A stretch of 64,000 nucleotides of DNA from Mycolicibacterium setense (GTDB lineage Bacteria; Actinomycetota; Actinomycetes; Mycobacteriales; Mycobacteriaceae), in the NCBI RefSeq assembly GCF_000805385.1, contig NZ_JTJW01000006.1, positions 930,001-994,000 on the forward strand, in the 5' to 3' direction. The notes beneath the pieces are model-generated. The model made no database searches. It was not told the DNA's origin and saw only the letters and a program-made list of their open reading frames with translations. Position 1 is the first letter of the stretch; every line of letters begins with the position of its first letter. Position numbers and translations under genes: made by a program. Positions 9,344 to 17,870 of the stretch are shown here, one piece after another.

Positions 9344-10471
9344 GTGAAAGTAAAGGCAGCTGTCGTCGAGGCGGTCGGTGCGCCGTGGACCATCTGTGAG
9401 GTGGACCTCGGCGACCCGGTTGCCGGCGAGGTCCAGGTGCGGTTGGCGGCATCGGGCCTGTGTCATTCCGACGCACATGTCGTCGCAGGCAGTAGTCCGG
9501 TGCCGTTCATGCCGGTCCTCGGCGGTCACGAGGGGGCCGGCGTGGTCACCAAGGTCGGGCCCGCAGTCACCGGGCTGTCCGAGGGCGACCACGTCGTGCT
9601 CGCCTTCATCCCGGCCTGCGGCACCTGTCCGTCGTGTGCCACCGGGCTCCAGAACCTCTGCGACGAGGGCGCGGGCCTGCTGACCGGGCAGGCCGTCGCC
9701 GACAAGTCCTACCGGGTCACCCGCGATGGTCAGCCCGTCATCCAGATGTGCCTGCTCGGCACCTTCGCGCCCTATGTCACGGTCAGCGAGGCCTCGGTGG
9801 TCAAGATCGAGAAGGACGTGCCGCTGGAGGTGGCCGCACTGCTCGGCTGCGGTGTCTCCACCGGTTGGGGCTCGGCGACCGAGATCGGTGACACCCGGCC
9901 GGGGGACACGGTCGTCGTGATGGGCGTCGGCGGTGTCGGCATCAACGCTGTGCAGGGTGCGCGGTTCGCGGGTGCCCGCTTTGTCGTCGCGATCGACCCG
10001 GTCGAGTTCAAACGAAAGAAGGCGCTCGAGTTCGGTGCCACCCACACCTTCGCTTCGGTCGAGGCGGCTGCTGCGGAGCTTCCCGAACTCACCTGGGGAA
10101 AGATGGCCGAGGTCTCGATCATCACGGTCGGTGAGATCAAAGGCGAACACATCCAGCAGGCGCTGAGCCTCACCGGCAAGGGCGGACAGGTGATCGTCAC
10201 GGGCATGGGCGATTTCACCCAATCGACCGTCGACCTCAACCTGTTCGAGCTGACGCTGTTGCAGAAGCGGGTGCAAGGCGCGGTGTTCGGTGGCGTCGGG
10301 CCCCGCACCCAGATACCCAGGCTGCTCGATCTCTATCGCTCCGGCGATCTCAAGCTCGACGAGCTGGTCACCACCCGCTATCGCTTGGAGGACATCAACC
10401 AGGGGTACCGGGACATGTTCGACGGCAAGAACCTTCGCGGTCTCGTCGTGTACTCCGACGCCGACTACTGA
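9344..10471 (+). CDS. Zinc-dependent alcohol dehydrogenase (NDMA-dependent/AdhD type)
   Basis: A 375-residue medium-chain dehydrogenase. Catalytic zinc ligands are Cys40 (GLCHSDAH) and His62-Glu63 (GGHEGAG); the structural zinc site is CGTCPSC with a further cysteine at about 106; NAD is bound by GVGGVG. The sequence style (HVVAGSSPVPFMPVLGGHEG, TPGDTVVV-like GDTVVVMGVGG) matches the actinobacterial group that uses tightly bound NAD and nitrosodimethylaniline or mycofactocin as external acceptor, an assignment by resemblance only. The start is GTG at 9344 after an AAAAGAGAT purine stretch; earlier in-frame starts add residues that do not belong to the family. It is followed after 18 bases by an aldehyde dehydrogenase, which suggests stepwise alcohol-to-acid oxidation. 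Confidence 0.9.
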   Translation: MKVKAAVVEAVGAPWTICEVDLGDPVAGEVQVRLAASGLCHSDAHVVAGSSPVPFMPVLGGHEGAGVVTKVGPAVTGLSEGDHVVLAFIPACGTCPSCATGLQNLCDEGAGLLTGQAVADKSYRVTRDGQPVIQMCLLGTFAPYVTVSEASVVKIEKDVPLEVAALLGCGVSTGWGSATEIGDTRPGDTVVVMGVGGVGINAVQGARFAGARFVVAIDPVEFKRKKALEFGATHTFASVEAAAAELPELTWGKMAEVSIITVGEIKGEHIQQALSLTGKGGQVIVTGMGDFTQSTVDLNLFELTLLQKRVQGAVFGGVGPRTQIPRLLDLYRSGDLKLDELVTTRYRLEDINQGYRDMFDGKNLRGLVVYSDADY

Positions 10472-10489
10472 ACCGGAAAAAGGGAGACC

Positions 10490-11902
10490 ATGCAGAACCA
10501 CGACAGCAACTACATAGACGGCAAGTGGGCGGTTTCGAGTGGAACGACCCGCATACCCGTGATCAATCCGGCCAACGACGAGGTGATCGCCGAAGTCGTG
10601 GCCGGCACCGCCGCCGACGTCGATGCCGCCGTATCGGCGGCGCGGGCCGCCTTCGGAGCGTGGTCGGTCACCCCGGTCGGTGAGCGTGCCGATTACCTCG
10701 CCGCGATCGCAGGCAAGATGGCCGAACGCGCCGAGGACCTGGCCCGCACCATCTCGTCCGAGATGGGTTGTCCCATCTCGATTTCCCGAGCGATCCAGCT
10801 GGGGCTGCCGCTCAACAGTTTCGCCGAGGCCGCCAACATCGTGCGAGAGTACGAGTTCGAAAGTGAGTACCGGGGATCGACGATCGTGCGGGAGCCGTTC
10901 GGCGTGCTGGGCGCGATCACCCCCTGGAACTACCCGCTGCACCAGATCGCTCTGAAAGTCGCGTACGGTTTGGCCGCCGGAAACACCGTCGTCGTCAAAC
11001 CCAGCGAGATCACCCCGCTGTGCGCGATCAAGCTCGCCGGGATCATCGACGAGATCGGGCTTCCCCCAGGCGTATTCAACATGGTGTTCGGCACCGGGGC
11101 GGATGTCGGCGAGGCGATCGCCGGGCACGGCGACATCGACATCGTCAGCTTCACCGGCTCCACGCGGGCCGGCCGCCGCGTGCAGGAAGTCGCCGCCCGC
11201 ACCGTCAAGCGCGTCTCGCTGGAGCTGGGAGGCAAGAGTCCCAACATCATTCTCGACGACGCCGACCTGGAATCGGTCGTACCCGCGTCGGTCAAGACGA
11301 TGATGCTCAACTCCGGGCAGACCTGCTCGGCGCTGACCCGGATGATCGTCCCGCGCGACAAGCTGGCGGAGGTGGAGGCACTCGCGAAGGCGACTGCCGA
11401 TGCGCTGCCGGTGGGCGATCCGGCCGACGAAGGCACCGCGCTCGGCCCGCTGTCGTCCCGGGCGCAGCAGGAACGGGTGCTCGGCCATATCCGCGCCGCG
11501 GTGACCGAAGGGGCACGTCTGGTCACCGGTGGCGAGACCGACACCGGCGCGCCGGGTGCGTTCGTGCGGCCGACGGTGTTCTCCGATGTCACCGAGGACA
11601 TGACGATCCACAAGGAGGAGGTTTTCGGTCCGGTCCTGGTGATCGAGGCCTACGACTCCGAGGACGACGCGGTACGCATCGCCAACGCCACGGATTACGG
11701 TCTGGCCGGCGCAGTCTGGTCCGGGTCGCAGGATCGTGCCGAGAAGATCGCCCGCAGGATCCGTGCCGGCCAGGTGCAGATCAACGCGGGCGCCTTCAAC
11801 GTCAACGCACCGTTCGGGGGCTACAAGCAATCGGGCAACGGGCGTGAGGCCGGGGTTTACGGGCTCGAGGAATTCCTGGAGATCAAGTCGATTCAGCGGT
11901 GA
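10490..11902 (+). CDS. NAD(P)-dependent aldehyde dehydrogenase
   Basis: A 470-residue aldehyde dehydrogenase with all key positions: ITPWNYPL (active-site asparagine), the FTGST cofactor motif, general base Glu245 in LELGGKS and nucleophile Cys279 in NSGQTCSA. A clear ribosome site (AAAGGGAG) precedes the ATG. It lies 18 bases after the alcohol dehydrogenase and would oxidise the aldehyde that enzyme produces; an MHS-family transporter follows after 54 bases. Together they form a likely uptake-and-oxidation cassette for a small alcohol or aldehyde, though the substrate is not determinable from these sequences. Confidence 0.92.
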   Translation: MQNHDSNYIDGKWAVSSGTTRIPVINPANDEVIAEVVAGTAADVDAAVSAARAAFGAWSVTPVGERADYLAAIAGKMAERAEDLARTISSEMGCPISISRAIQLGLPLNSFAEAANIVREYEFESEYRGSTIVREPFGVLGAITPWNYPLHQIALKVAYGLAAGNTVVVKPSEITPLCAIKLAGIIDEIGLPPGVFNMVFGTGADVGEAIAGHGDIDIVSFTGSTRAGRRVQEVAARTVKRVSLELGGKSPNIILDDADLESVVPASVKTMMLNSGQTCSALTRMIVPRDKLAEVEALAKATADALPVGDPADEGTALGPLSSRAQQERVLGHIRAAVTEGARLVTGGETDTGAPGAFVRPTVFSDVTEDMTIHKEEVFGPVLVIEAYDSEDDAVRIANATDYGLAGAVWSGSQDRAEKIARRIRAGQVQINAGAFNVNAPFGGYKQSGNGREAGVYGLEEFLEIKSIQR

Positions 11903-11956
11903 CCGGCGCGGCGGTGAATACTTCTCTGGCGAATTCCGTGGCGTGAGAAGAGGCAG

Positions 11957-13303
11957 ATGACCCAGCAGGAGCAGGTAGAAGGCGATCCCGGCCAGGCGCT
12001 CGGCACCGAGCCCCACCCCATGAAGCGGGTGGCGTTCGCCAGCTTCGTCGGCACCGCCATCGAGTTCTACGACTTCTACATCTACGGCACCGCCGCTGCC
12101 CTGATCTTTCCCCACGTCTTCTTCCCGAACATGGGGCCGACGATGGCGACCATCTCCTCACTCGGCACGTTCGCGGTCGCGTTCCTGTCCCGCCCGATCG
12201 GCGCCGCGGTGTTCGGCCACTTCGGAGATCGATTGGGCCGCAAGAAGACTCTGATCGCGACGCTGTTGATCATGGGTGTGTCGACGGTCTGTGTCGGGTT
12301 GGTGCCCAGCGCCGCCACGATCGGTGTCGCCGCACCGATCATCCTGCTGGGGTTGCGGCTGTTGCAGGGCTTCGCCGTCGGCGGGGAGTGGGCCGGTTCG
12401 GCGCTGTTGAGCGCCGAGTACGCGCCGGCCGGGAAACGCGGCATGTACGGGATGTTCACCCAGCTCGGTGCCGGCGCCGGGCTCGCGGTGAGCAACCTGG
12501 TGGTCTTCACGGTCAGTGTGACCATCGGCGAGAAGAGCGCGATGTTCCTGGACTGGGCCTGGCGGCTGCCGTTCCTGTTCAGTGCGGTCCTGTTGGTCGT
12601 GGCGCTGTATGTGCGGCTGAGCATCGACGAGACACCGGTCTTCGCCCGTGAGCAGGTGGCCGGTGGTGTGCCCAAGGCGCCGCTGGCCGAACTGTTCCGC
12701 ACCCAGACCAGACAGGTGGCGCTGGCGGCGGGATGCATGGTCGGCATCTTCACGATGAGCTTTCTGGGCGGCACCTACCTGATGAGTTATGCCAGCACCC
12801 GCATCGGCCACCCGCGCAGCCTGATCCTGGGTGTCGGTGTGCTCGCGGGCGTCGCGCTGATGATCTTCTCGGCGGTGTCGGCAGTGCTGTGTGACCGGTA
12901 CGGCCGGCGACGCGTCATCCTCGCCGGCTTCGTCCTTGCCCTGCCGTGGGCCTTCGTGGTGATGCCGCTGATCGACTCGGGTTCCGCGGTGGGCTTCGCG
13001 GTGGCGATCGTCGGCATCTTCTGCATTTTCGGGCTGTCCTACGGGCCCATCGGGTCATTCTTGCCTGAGATTTTCGCCACGCGTTACCGCTATACCGGCG
13101 CGGGTCTCGCCTTCAATCTGGCAGGCATCGTGGGTGGGGCGATTCCACCGTTGGTCGCCGGGGTCTTGGTGGCCACGCTGGGTAGCTGGGCGGTAGGGGC
13201 GATGATGGCGGGATTCGTCGTCGTCAGCATCGTCTCGACCGTGCTGCTGCCGGAGACGAAGGGAACCGAATTGGAGGCCGTCGCGAGCGACTCCGCGAGG
13301 TGA
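11957..13303 (+). CDS. MFS transporter, metabolite:H+ symporter (MHS) family
   Basis: A 448-residue membrane protein with about 12 hydrophobic segments. Diagnostic MHS-family signatures are ASFVGTAIEFYDFYIYGTAA in the first span, GHFGDRLGRKKTL in the first cytoplasmic loop, RLLQGFAVGGEWAG in span four, and YGPIGSFLPEIFATRYRYTG near the end. Members carry organic acids, osmolytes or aromatic acids together with protons (ShiA, ProP, KgtP relatives). The proximity to alcohol and aldehyde dehydrogenases suggests import of the compound, or export of the acid, handled by that pair. A pyrimidine operon begins about 100 bases downstream. Confidence 0.9.
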   Translation: MTQQEQVEGDPGQALGTEPHPMKRVAFASFVGTAIEFYDFYIYGTAAALIFPHVFFPNMGPTMATISSLGTFAVAFLSRPIGAAVFGHFGDRLGRKKTLIATLLIMGVSTVCVGLVPSAATIGVAAPIILLGLRLLQGFAVGGEWAGSALLSAEYAPAGKRGMYGMFTQLGAGAGLAVSNLVVFTVSVTIGEKSAMFLDWAWRLPFLFSAVLLVVALYVRLSIDETPVFAREQVAGGVPKAPLAELFRTQTRQVALAAGCMVGIFTMSFLGGTYLMSYASTRIGHPRSLILGVGVLAGVALMIFSAVSAVLCDRYGRRRVILAGFVLALPWAFVVMPLIDSGSAVGFAVAIVGIFCIFGLSYGPIGSFLPEIFATRYRYTGAGLAFNLAGIVGGAIPPLVAGVLVATLGSWAVGAMMAGFVVVSIVSTVLLPETKGTELEAVASDSAR

Positions 13304-13332
13304 CCGTGGCGGGCCCGGCGTTTGCGGCCTGC

Positions 13333-13338
13333 TAAGCT
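13333..13338 (+). promoter_or_regulatory. Candidate -10 element of the pyr operon promoter
   Basis: TAAGCT (in GCTAAGCTACC) fits the mycobacterial -10 pattern TANNNT and lies about 70 bases before the pyrR start, so a transcript beginning near 13345 would carry the whole PyrR-binding leader. No convincing -35 hexamer is visible at the usual distance. Confidence 0.35.
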
Positions 13339-13350
13339 ACCCCGCAGTTC

Positions 13351-13393
13351 GACGTCCTTTAACGATCCGTCCCGAGAGGCGGAGAAGGAGGTC
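13351..13393 (+). promoter_or_regulatory. PyrR-binding RNA leader that sequesters the pyrR ribosome binding site
   Basis: The leader contains GTCCCGAGAGGC, a near match to the PyrR binding-loop consensus UCCAGAGAGGYU. It can form a hairpin with inner stem CCG-U-CC (13367-13372) against GG-CGG (13378-13382) and loop CGAGA. An outer stem pairs GACGTCCTT (13351-13359) with AAGGAGGTC (13385-13393), eight of nine positions, and the right arm is the Shine-Dalgarno sequence for the ATG at 13405. PyrR with UMP or UTP would stabilise the fold and block translation. PyrR-dependent translational repression has been reported in M. smegmatis; that this leader works the same way is inferred from the fold. 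Confidence 0.82.
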
Positions 13394-13404
13394 AGGGTCA
13401 CCTC

Positions 13405-13962
13405 ATGGGCTCTTCAAGTGCCGACCGGGAATTGTTGTCTGCGGCGGACGTCGGCCGCACCATTTCCCGGATCGCTCATCAGATCATCGAGAAGACGGCT
13501 CTTGACGATCCGGCCGAACGCGAGCGGGTCGTTCTTCTCGGCATCCCCACTCGCGGCGTCACGCTGGCCACGCGCCTGGCCGCCAAGATCACCGAGTTCG
13601 CCGATGTCGCGTTGCCGGTCGGGGCCCTGGACATCACGCTCTACCGCGATGACCTCAACTTCAAGCCGCCGCGACCTTTGGCGGCCACATCCATTCCGCC
13701 CGGCGGCATCGACGACGCCGTGGTCATCCTCGTCGACGACGTCCTGTATTCCGGTCGTTCGGTGCGCTCGGCCCTGGACGCGCTGCGCGACATCGGCCGC
13801 CCGCGGGTGGTGCAGCTGGCGGTACTGGTCGATCGCGGTCACCGCGAGCTTCCGATCCGTGCCGACTACGTCGGGAAGAACGTCCCGACCTCCCGCACCG
13901 AGAGTGTCCATGTGCTGCTGTCCGAGGACGATGACCGTGACGGGGTGGTGATTTCGAAATGA
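13405..13962 (+). CDS. pyrR: Bifunctional pyr operon regulator / uracil phosphoribosyltransferase
   Basis: A 185-residue phosphoribosyltransferase-fold protein that binds pyr mRNA when UMP/UTP is high and has weak uracil phosphoribosyltransferase activity. The PRPP loop is [13 protein letters not shown] (residues 107-119), and GIPTRGV and the RDDL region are characteristic of PyrR. The ATG is 12 bases after the AAGGAGGT that takes part in the leader hairpin. It is the first gene of the pyrimidine operon and its stop overlaps the pyrB start. Confidence 0.96.
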   Translation: MGSSSADRELLSAADVGRTISRIAHQIIEKTALDDPAERERVVLLGIPTRGVTLATRLAAKITEFADVALPVGALDITLYRDDLNFKPPRPLAATSIPPGGIDDAVVILVDDVLYSGRSVRSALDALRDIGRPRVVQLAVLVDRGHRELPIRADYVGKNVPTSRTESVHVLLSEDDDRDGVVISK

Positions 13963-14915
13963 CGACACGTCATCTTCTGGCGGCACAGGACCTGAGCCGT
14001 GACGACGCGACGGCGATACTCGATGACGCCGACCGCTTCCGGGAGGCGCTGCTCGGTCGCGAGGTCAAGAAGCTGCCCACGCTGCGCGGCCGCACCGTGA
14101 TCACCATGTTCTACGAGAACTCCACCCGTACCCGGGTGTCGTTCGAGGTCGCGGGCAAGTGGATGAGCGCCGACGTGATCAATGTCAGCTCGTCGGGATC
14201 CTCGGTGGCCAAAGGGGAGTCGTTGCGCGACACGGCGCTGACGCTGCGTGCCGCCGGAGCCGACGCCCTGATCATCCGCCACCCCGCATCCGGTGCCGCG
14301 CAACAGCTCGCCGAGTGGACCGCCGAAGACGGCGGCGGAGGGCCCAGCGTCATCAACGCCGGTGACGGTACGCACGAACATCCCACGCAGGCGTTGCTCG
14401 ACGCCTTGACCATCCGCCAGCGGCTCGGTTCCATCGAGGGCAAGCGGGTGGTGATCGTCGGCGACGTGCTGCACAGCCGGGTCGCCCGGTCGAATGTCTC
14501 GCTGCTGAGCACGCTGGGCGCCGAGGTGGTGCTGGTGGCGCCGCCGACGCTGCTGCCGGTCGGGGTGTCCGGCTGGCCGGTCACCGTGTCGCACGATCTG
14601 GACGCCGAATTGCCCGCCGCCGATGCGGTGTTGATGCTCCGGGTTCAGGCCGAGCGTATGAACGGGGCGTTCTTCCCGTCCGCGCGCGAATACTCGGTGC
14701 GCTACGGGCTCTCGGAGAAGCGTCAGGCCATGCTGCCCGGCAACGCCGTCGTGCTGCATCCGGGGCCGATGCTGCGCGGCATGGAGATCGCGTTCCCGGT
14801 CGCGGATTCGTCACAATCAGCTGTGCTGCAACAGGTTTCAAATGGTGTCCACGTGCGGATGGCGGTGCTGTTCCATCTGCTGGTTGGCGCGGATCGAGAG
14901 GCGATCAGCGTATGA
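13959..14915 (+). CDS. pyrB: Aspartate carbamoyltransferase catalytic subunit
   Basis: A 318-residue enzyme joining carbamoyl phosphate and aspartate, the committed step of pyrimidine synthesis. The carbamoyl-phosphate site is STRTR (residues 55-59) with [33 protein letters not shown] and a C-terminal HPGPMLRG are the other conserved blocks. Length is normal. No pyrI regulatory subunit gene is nearby, consistent with actinobacterial enzymes that associate with PyrC. It overlaps pyrR and pyrC by four bases each. Confidence 0.97.
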   Translation: MTTRHLLAAQDLSRDDATAILDDADRFREALLGREVKKLPTLRGRTVITMFYENSTRTRVSFEVAGKWMSADVINVSSSGSSVAKGESLRDTALTLRAAGADALIIRHPASGAAQQLAEWTAEDGGGGPSVINAGDGTHEHPTQALLDALTIRQRLGSIEGKRVVIVGDVLHSRVARSNVSLLSTLGAEVVLVAPPTLLPVGVSGWPVTVSHDLDAELPAADAVLMLRVQAERMNGAFFPSAREYSVRYGLSEKRQAMLPGNAVVLHPGPMLRGMEIAFPVADSSQSAVLQQVSNGVHVRMAVLFHLLVGADREAISV

Positions 14916-16243
14916 CGCATCAGGTACTCATTCGCGGGGTCCGCCTCTACGGCGAGGGCGAGCCGCTCGACGTGCTGATCGCCGACGGGCAGATCGTGGA
15001 GATTGGACCAAGGATCGGTTCCGATTCCGCCGAGCTGATCGAAGCCAGTGGCCAGGTGCTGCTGCCCGGCTTCGTCGACCTGCACACCCATCTGCGCGAG
15101 CCCGGCCGCGAATACGCCGAGGACATCGAAACCGGTTCCGCGGCAGCGGCTCTGGGCGGCTACACCGCGGTTTTCGCGATGGCCAACACCGATCCGGTGG
15201 CTGACACGGCCGTGATCACCGACCACGTGTGGAATCGCGGCCAGCAGGTCGGGCTCGTCGACGTGCACCCGGTCGGCGCCGTCACCGTAGGCCTGGAAGG
15301 CAAGCAGCTCACCGAGATGGGCCTGATGGCAGACGGAGTCGGCCAGGTCCGGATGTTCTCCGACGACGGCCTGTGCGTGCACGATCCACTGGTGATGCGG
15401 CGCGCGCTGGAATACGCCACCGGCCTCGGGGTGCTCATCGCCCAGCATGCCGAAGAGCCGCGGCTGACCGTCGGCGCCGTCGCTCACGAAGGGCCCAACG
15501 CGGCCAAGCTCGGCTTGGCGGGTTGGCCCCGCTCCGCCGAGGAGTCGATCGTCGCCCGTGACGCGATCCTGGCCCGCGACGCCGGTGCACGGGTGCACAT
15601 CTGCCACGCCTCGACGGCCGGCACCGTGGAATTGCTCAAATGGGCCAAGGCACAGGGTATTTCGATCACCGCCGAGGTTACCCCGCACCACCTTCTGCTC
15701 GACGACGGCCGGCTGGCCAGCTACGACGGACGTAATCGGGTCAACCCCCCGCTGCGGGAATCCAGCGACGCCGAGGCCCTGCGTCAGGCATTGGCCGACG
15801 GAGTGATCGACTGCGTCGCAACGGACCATGCACCGCACGCCGAGCATGAGAAGTGCTGCGAGTTCTCGGTGGCCCGGCCGGGCATGCTCGGCTTGCAGAC
15901 CGCGCTGTCGGTGGTGGCCGAGACGATGGTGCGTCCGGGACTGTTGACGTGGCGCGGTGTCGCCAAGGTGATGAGTGAGGCCCCCGCCGCCATCGTCGGC
16001 CTGCCCGATCAGGGCCGGCCGCTGGAGGTGGGGGAGCCGGCCAACCTCACCGTGATCGATCCCGACGCGAGCTGGACGGTCGAAGGCGATTCGCTGGCCA
16101 GCCGCTCGGACAACACGCCATTCGAATCGATGACGCTGCCCGCGAAGGTGACTGCCACGTTGCTGCGGGGCCGGATCACCGCGCTGGACGGGAAGTCGGC
16201 ACCGGCGGGCAGGAGCGCAGCGACCCGGGGATCCAAAGAGTGA
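14912..16243 (+). CDS. pyrC: Dihydroorotase, class I
   Basis: A 443-residue amidohydrolase that closes carbamoyl aspartate to dihydroorotate. Metal ligands are His58 and His60 in [10 protein letters not shown], histidines in ICHAS and EVTPHHLLL, and the catalytic aspartate in ATDHAPH. The LREPG after HxH is the class I signature. The C-terminal ~15 residues ([15 protein letters not shown]) are a flexible tail. It overlaps pyrB upstream and a small membrane-protein gene downstream. Confidence 0.97.
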   Translation: MTHQVLIRGVRLYGEGEPLDVLIADGQIVEIGPRIGSDSAELIEASGQVLLPGFVDLHTHLREPGREYAEDIETGSAAAALGGYTAVFAMANTDPVADTAVITDHVWNRGQQVGLVDVHPVGAVTVGLEGKQLTEMGLMADGVGQVRMFSDDGLCVHDPLVMRRALEYATGLGVLIAQHAEEPRLTVGAVAHEGPNAAKLGLAGWPRSAEESIVARDAILARDAGARVHICHASTAGTVELLKWAKAQGISITAEVTPHHLLLDDGRLASYDGRNRVNPPLRESSDAEALRQALADGVIDCVATDHAPHAEHEKCCEFSVARPGMLGLQTALSVVAETMVRPGLLTWRGVAKVMSEAPAAIVGLPDQGRPLEVGEPANLTVIDPDASWTVEGDSLASRSDNTPFESMTLPAKVTATLLRGRITALDGKSAPAGRSAATRGSKE

Positions 16244-16740
16244 ACACTGCCACGCTGATCGCATCGCTGGTGATGGCGGCTCTGTTGGCCGTGCTGATCG
16301 CGTTCCTGATCCGCCAGATGATGCGTGGCTGGGTGCATCGCGCACAACGCCAGGCCCAGCTGATCGGCACCTTGCCACCGCTACCCGACACCGTCGGCGC
16401 ACCGACGATCGCGGCCACCAAAGGAATGTACGTCGGCACCACGCTGGTGCCGCACTGGAACGACAAGGTCGCCGCGGGGGACCTGGGCTTCCGCGCCAAG
16501 GCGGTGCTGACTCGCTATCCCGAGGGAATCATGGTGCAGCGCAGCGGCGCCGGGCCCATCTGGATTCCCGCCGAGTCGATCGTCGCGATTCGCACCGAAC
16601 GCGGAATCGCCGGCAAGGCACTGACTTACGACGGAATCCTGGCGATCAGGTGGCGGCTGCCCTCGGGCACCGAGATCGACACCGGATTCCGCGCTGACAA
16701 TCGCGCAGAGTACGACCGCTGGCTGGAGGAAGAGGAATGA
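16240..16740 (+). CDS. Membrane-anchored PH-like protein in the pyr operon
   Basis: A 166-residue protein with one N-terminal transmembrane segment (about residues 5-25, [19 protein letters not shown]) followed by a basic stretch and a soluble domain whose strands ([43 protein letters not shown]) look like a bacterial PH domain. The same gene sits between pyrC and carA in M. tuberculosis (Rv1382, from memory). It overlaps both neighbours by four bases, so it is co-translated with pyrimidine enzymes, but a role in that pathway has not been established; it may position enzymes at the membrane. Confidence 0.85.
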   Translation: MNTATLIASLVMAALLAVLIAFLIRQMMRGWVHRAQRQAQLIGTLPPLPDTVGAPTIAATKGMYVGTTLVPHWNDKVAAGDLGFRAKAVLTRYPEGIMVQRSGAGPIWIPAESIVAIRTERGIAGKALTYDGILAIRWRLPSGTEIDTGFRADNRAEYDRWLEEEE

Positions 16741-17870
16741 CGAACAAGCGAAATGATCGGGCGGTCTTGGTACTCGAGGACGGGCGCGTCTTCACCGGTA
16801 CGGCGTTCGGGGCGGTCGGTCAGACCCTGGGCGAGGCGGTGTTCTCCACCGGCATGTCGGGCTACCAGGAAACACTCACCGATCCCAGCTACTACGGCCA
16901 GATCGTGGTCGCCACCGCACCGCAGATCGGCAACACCGGCTGGAACACCGAGGACGGGGAAAGCCGCGACGACAAGATCTGGGTGGCCGGTTACGCCGTG
17001 CGTGACCCCTCGCCGCGGGCGTCGAACTGGCGCGCCAGCGGAACACTCGACGACGAGTTGGTGCGGCAGGGCATCGTGGGCATCGCCGGGATCGACACCC
17101 GGGCGGTGGTGCGCCACCTGCGTACGCGCGGGTCGATGAAAGCCGGCGTGTTCTCCGGAGATGCGTTGGCGTCCGTGGACGAAATGGTGGCCCGGGTTCT
17201 CGACCAGCCCTCGATGCTGGGTGCGGATCTGGCCGGTGAGGTCAGCACCGCGAACTCCTACATCGTTGAAGCAGAAGGCGACCACCGGTTCACGGTCGCG
17301 GCGGTTGACCTCGGTATCAAGACCAACACCCCGCGCAACTTCGCGCGCCGCGGCATCCGCAGCCACGTGCTGCCGTCGTCGGTGTCCTTCGACCAGATCG
17401 CCGACCTCAAGCCCGACGGCGTGTTCTTGTCCAACGGTCCTGGCGATCCGGCCACCGCCGACCACATCGTCGCGGTGACCCGCGAGGTGCTCAGCGCGGG
17501 AATCCCGTTGTTCGGCATCTGCTTCGGCAACCAGATCCTGGGCCGGGCACTCGGCCGGTCCACGTACAAGATGGTGTTCGGCCACCGCGGCATCAACATC
17601 CCGGTGATCGATCACATCACCGGACGGGTCGCGATCACCGCCCAGAACCACGGGTTCGCACTCGAAGGCGAGAAGGGCGAGGTGTTCGACACCCCGTTCG
17701 GCTCGGCCGAGGTCAGCCACACCTGCGCCAACGACGGTGTGGTGGAAGGCATCCGGCTGGCCAACGGCCGGGCGTTCTCAGTGCAGTACCACCCGGAAGC
17801 CGCGGCCGGACCACATGACGCGGAGTACCTGTTCGACCAGTTCGTCGACCTGATGGCAGGAGAGAAGTAG
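16737..17870 (+). CDS. carA: Carbamoyl-phosphate synthase small (glutaminase) subunit
   Basis: A 377-residue class I amidotransferase supplying ammonia from glutamine to CarB. The nucleophile is Cys262 in [12 protein letters not shown], with the catalytic histidine and glutamate in [12 protein letters not shown]. The N-terminal domain contains STGMSGYQE and GIAGIDTRA, typical of CarA. It ends immediately before the carB ATG, with no gap. The product feeds both pyrimidine and arginine synthesis. Confidence 0.97.
   Translation: MTNKRNDRAVLVLEDGRVFTGTAFGAVGQTLGEAVFSTGMSGYQETLTDPSYYGQIVVATAPQIGNTGWNTEDGESRDDKIWVAGYAVRDPSPRASNWRASGTLDDELVRQGIVGIAGIDTRAVVRHLRTRGSMKAGVFSGDALASVDEMVARVLDQPSMLGADLAGEVSTANSYIVEAEGDHRFTVAAVDLGIKTNTPRNFARRGIRSHVLPSSVSFDQIADLKPDGVFLSNGPGDPATADHIVAVTREVLSAGIPLFGICFGNQILGRALGRSTYKMVFGHRGINIPVIDHITGRVAITAQNHGFALEGEKGEVFDTPFGSAEVSHTCANDGVVEGIRLANGRAFSVQYHPEAAAGPHDAEYLFDQFVDLMAGEK

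Noticed and set aside
9317..12115. A 932-codon open frame on the minus strand across the alcohol and aldehyde dehydrogenase genes
   Set aside because: It is antisense to two genes with complete catalytic motifs and has the Arg/Gly/His/Asp-rich composition of a GC-rich shadow frame; no domain is recognisable.
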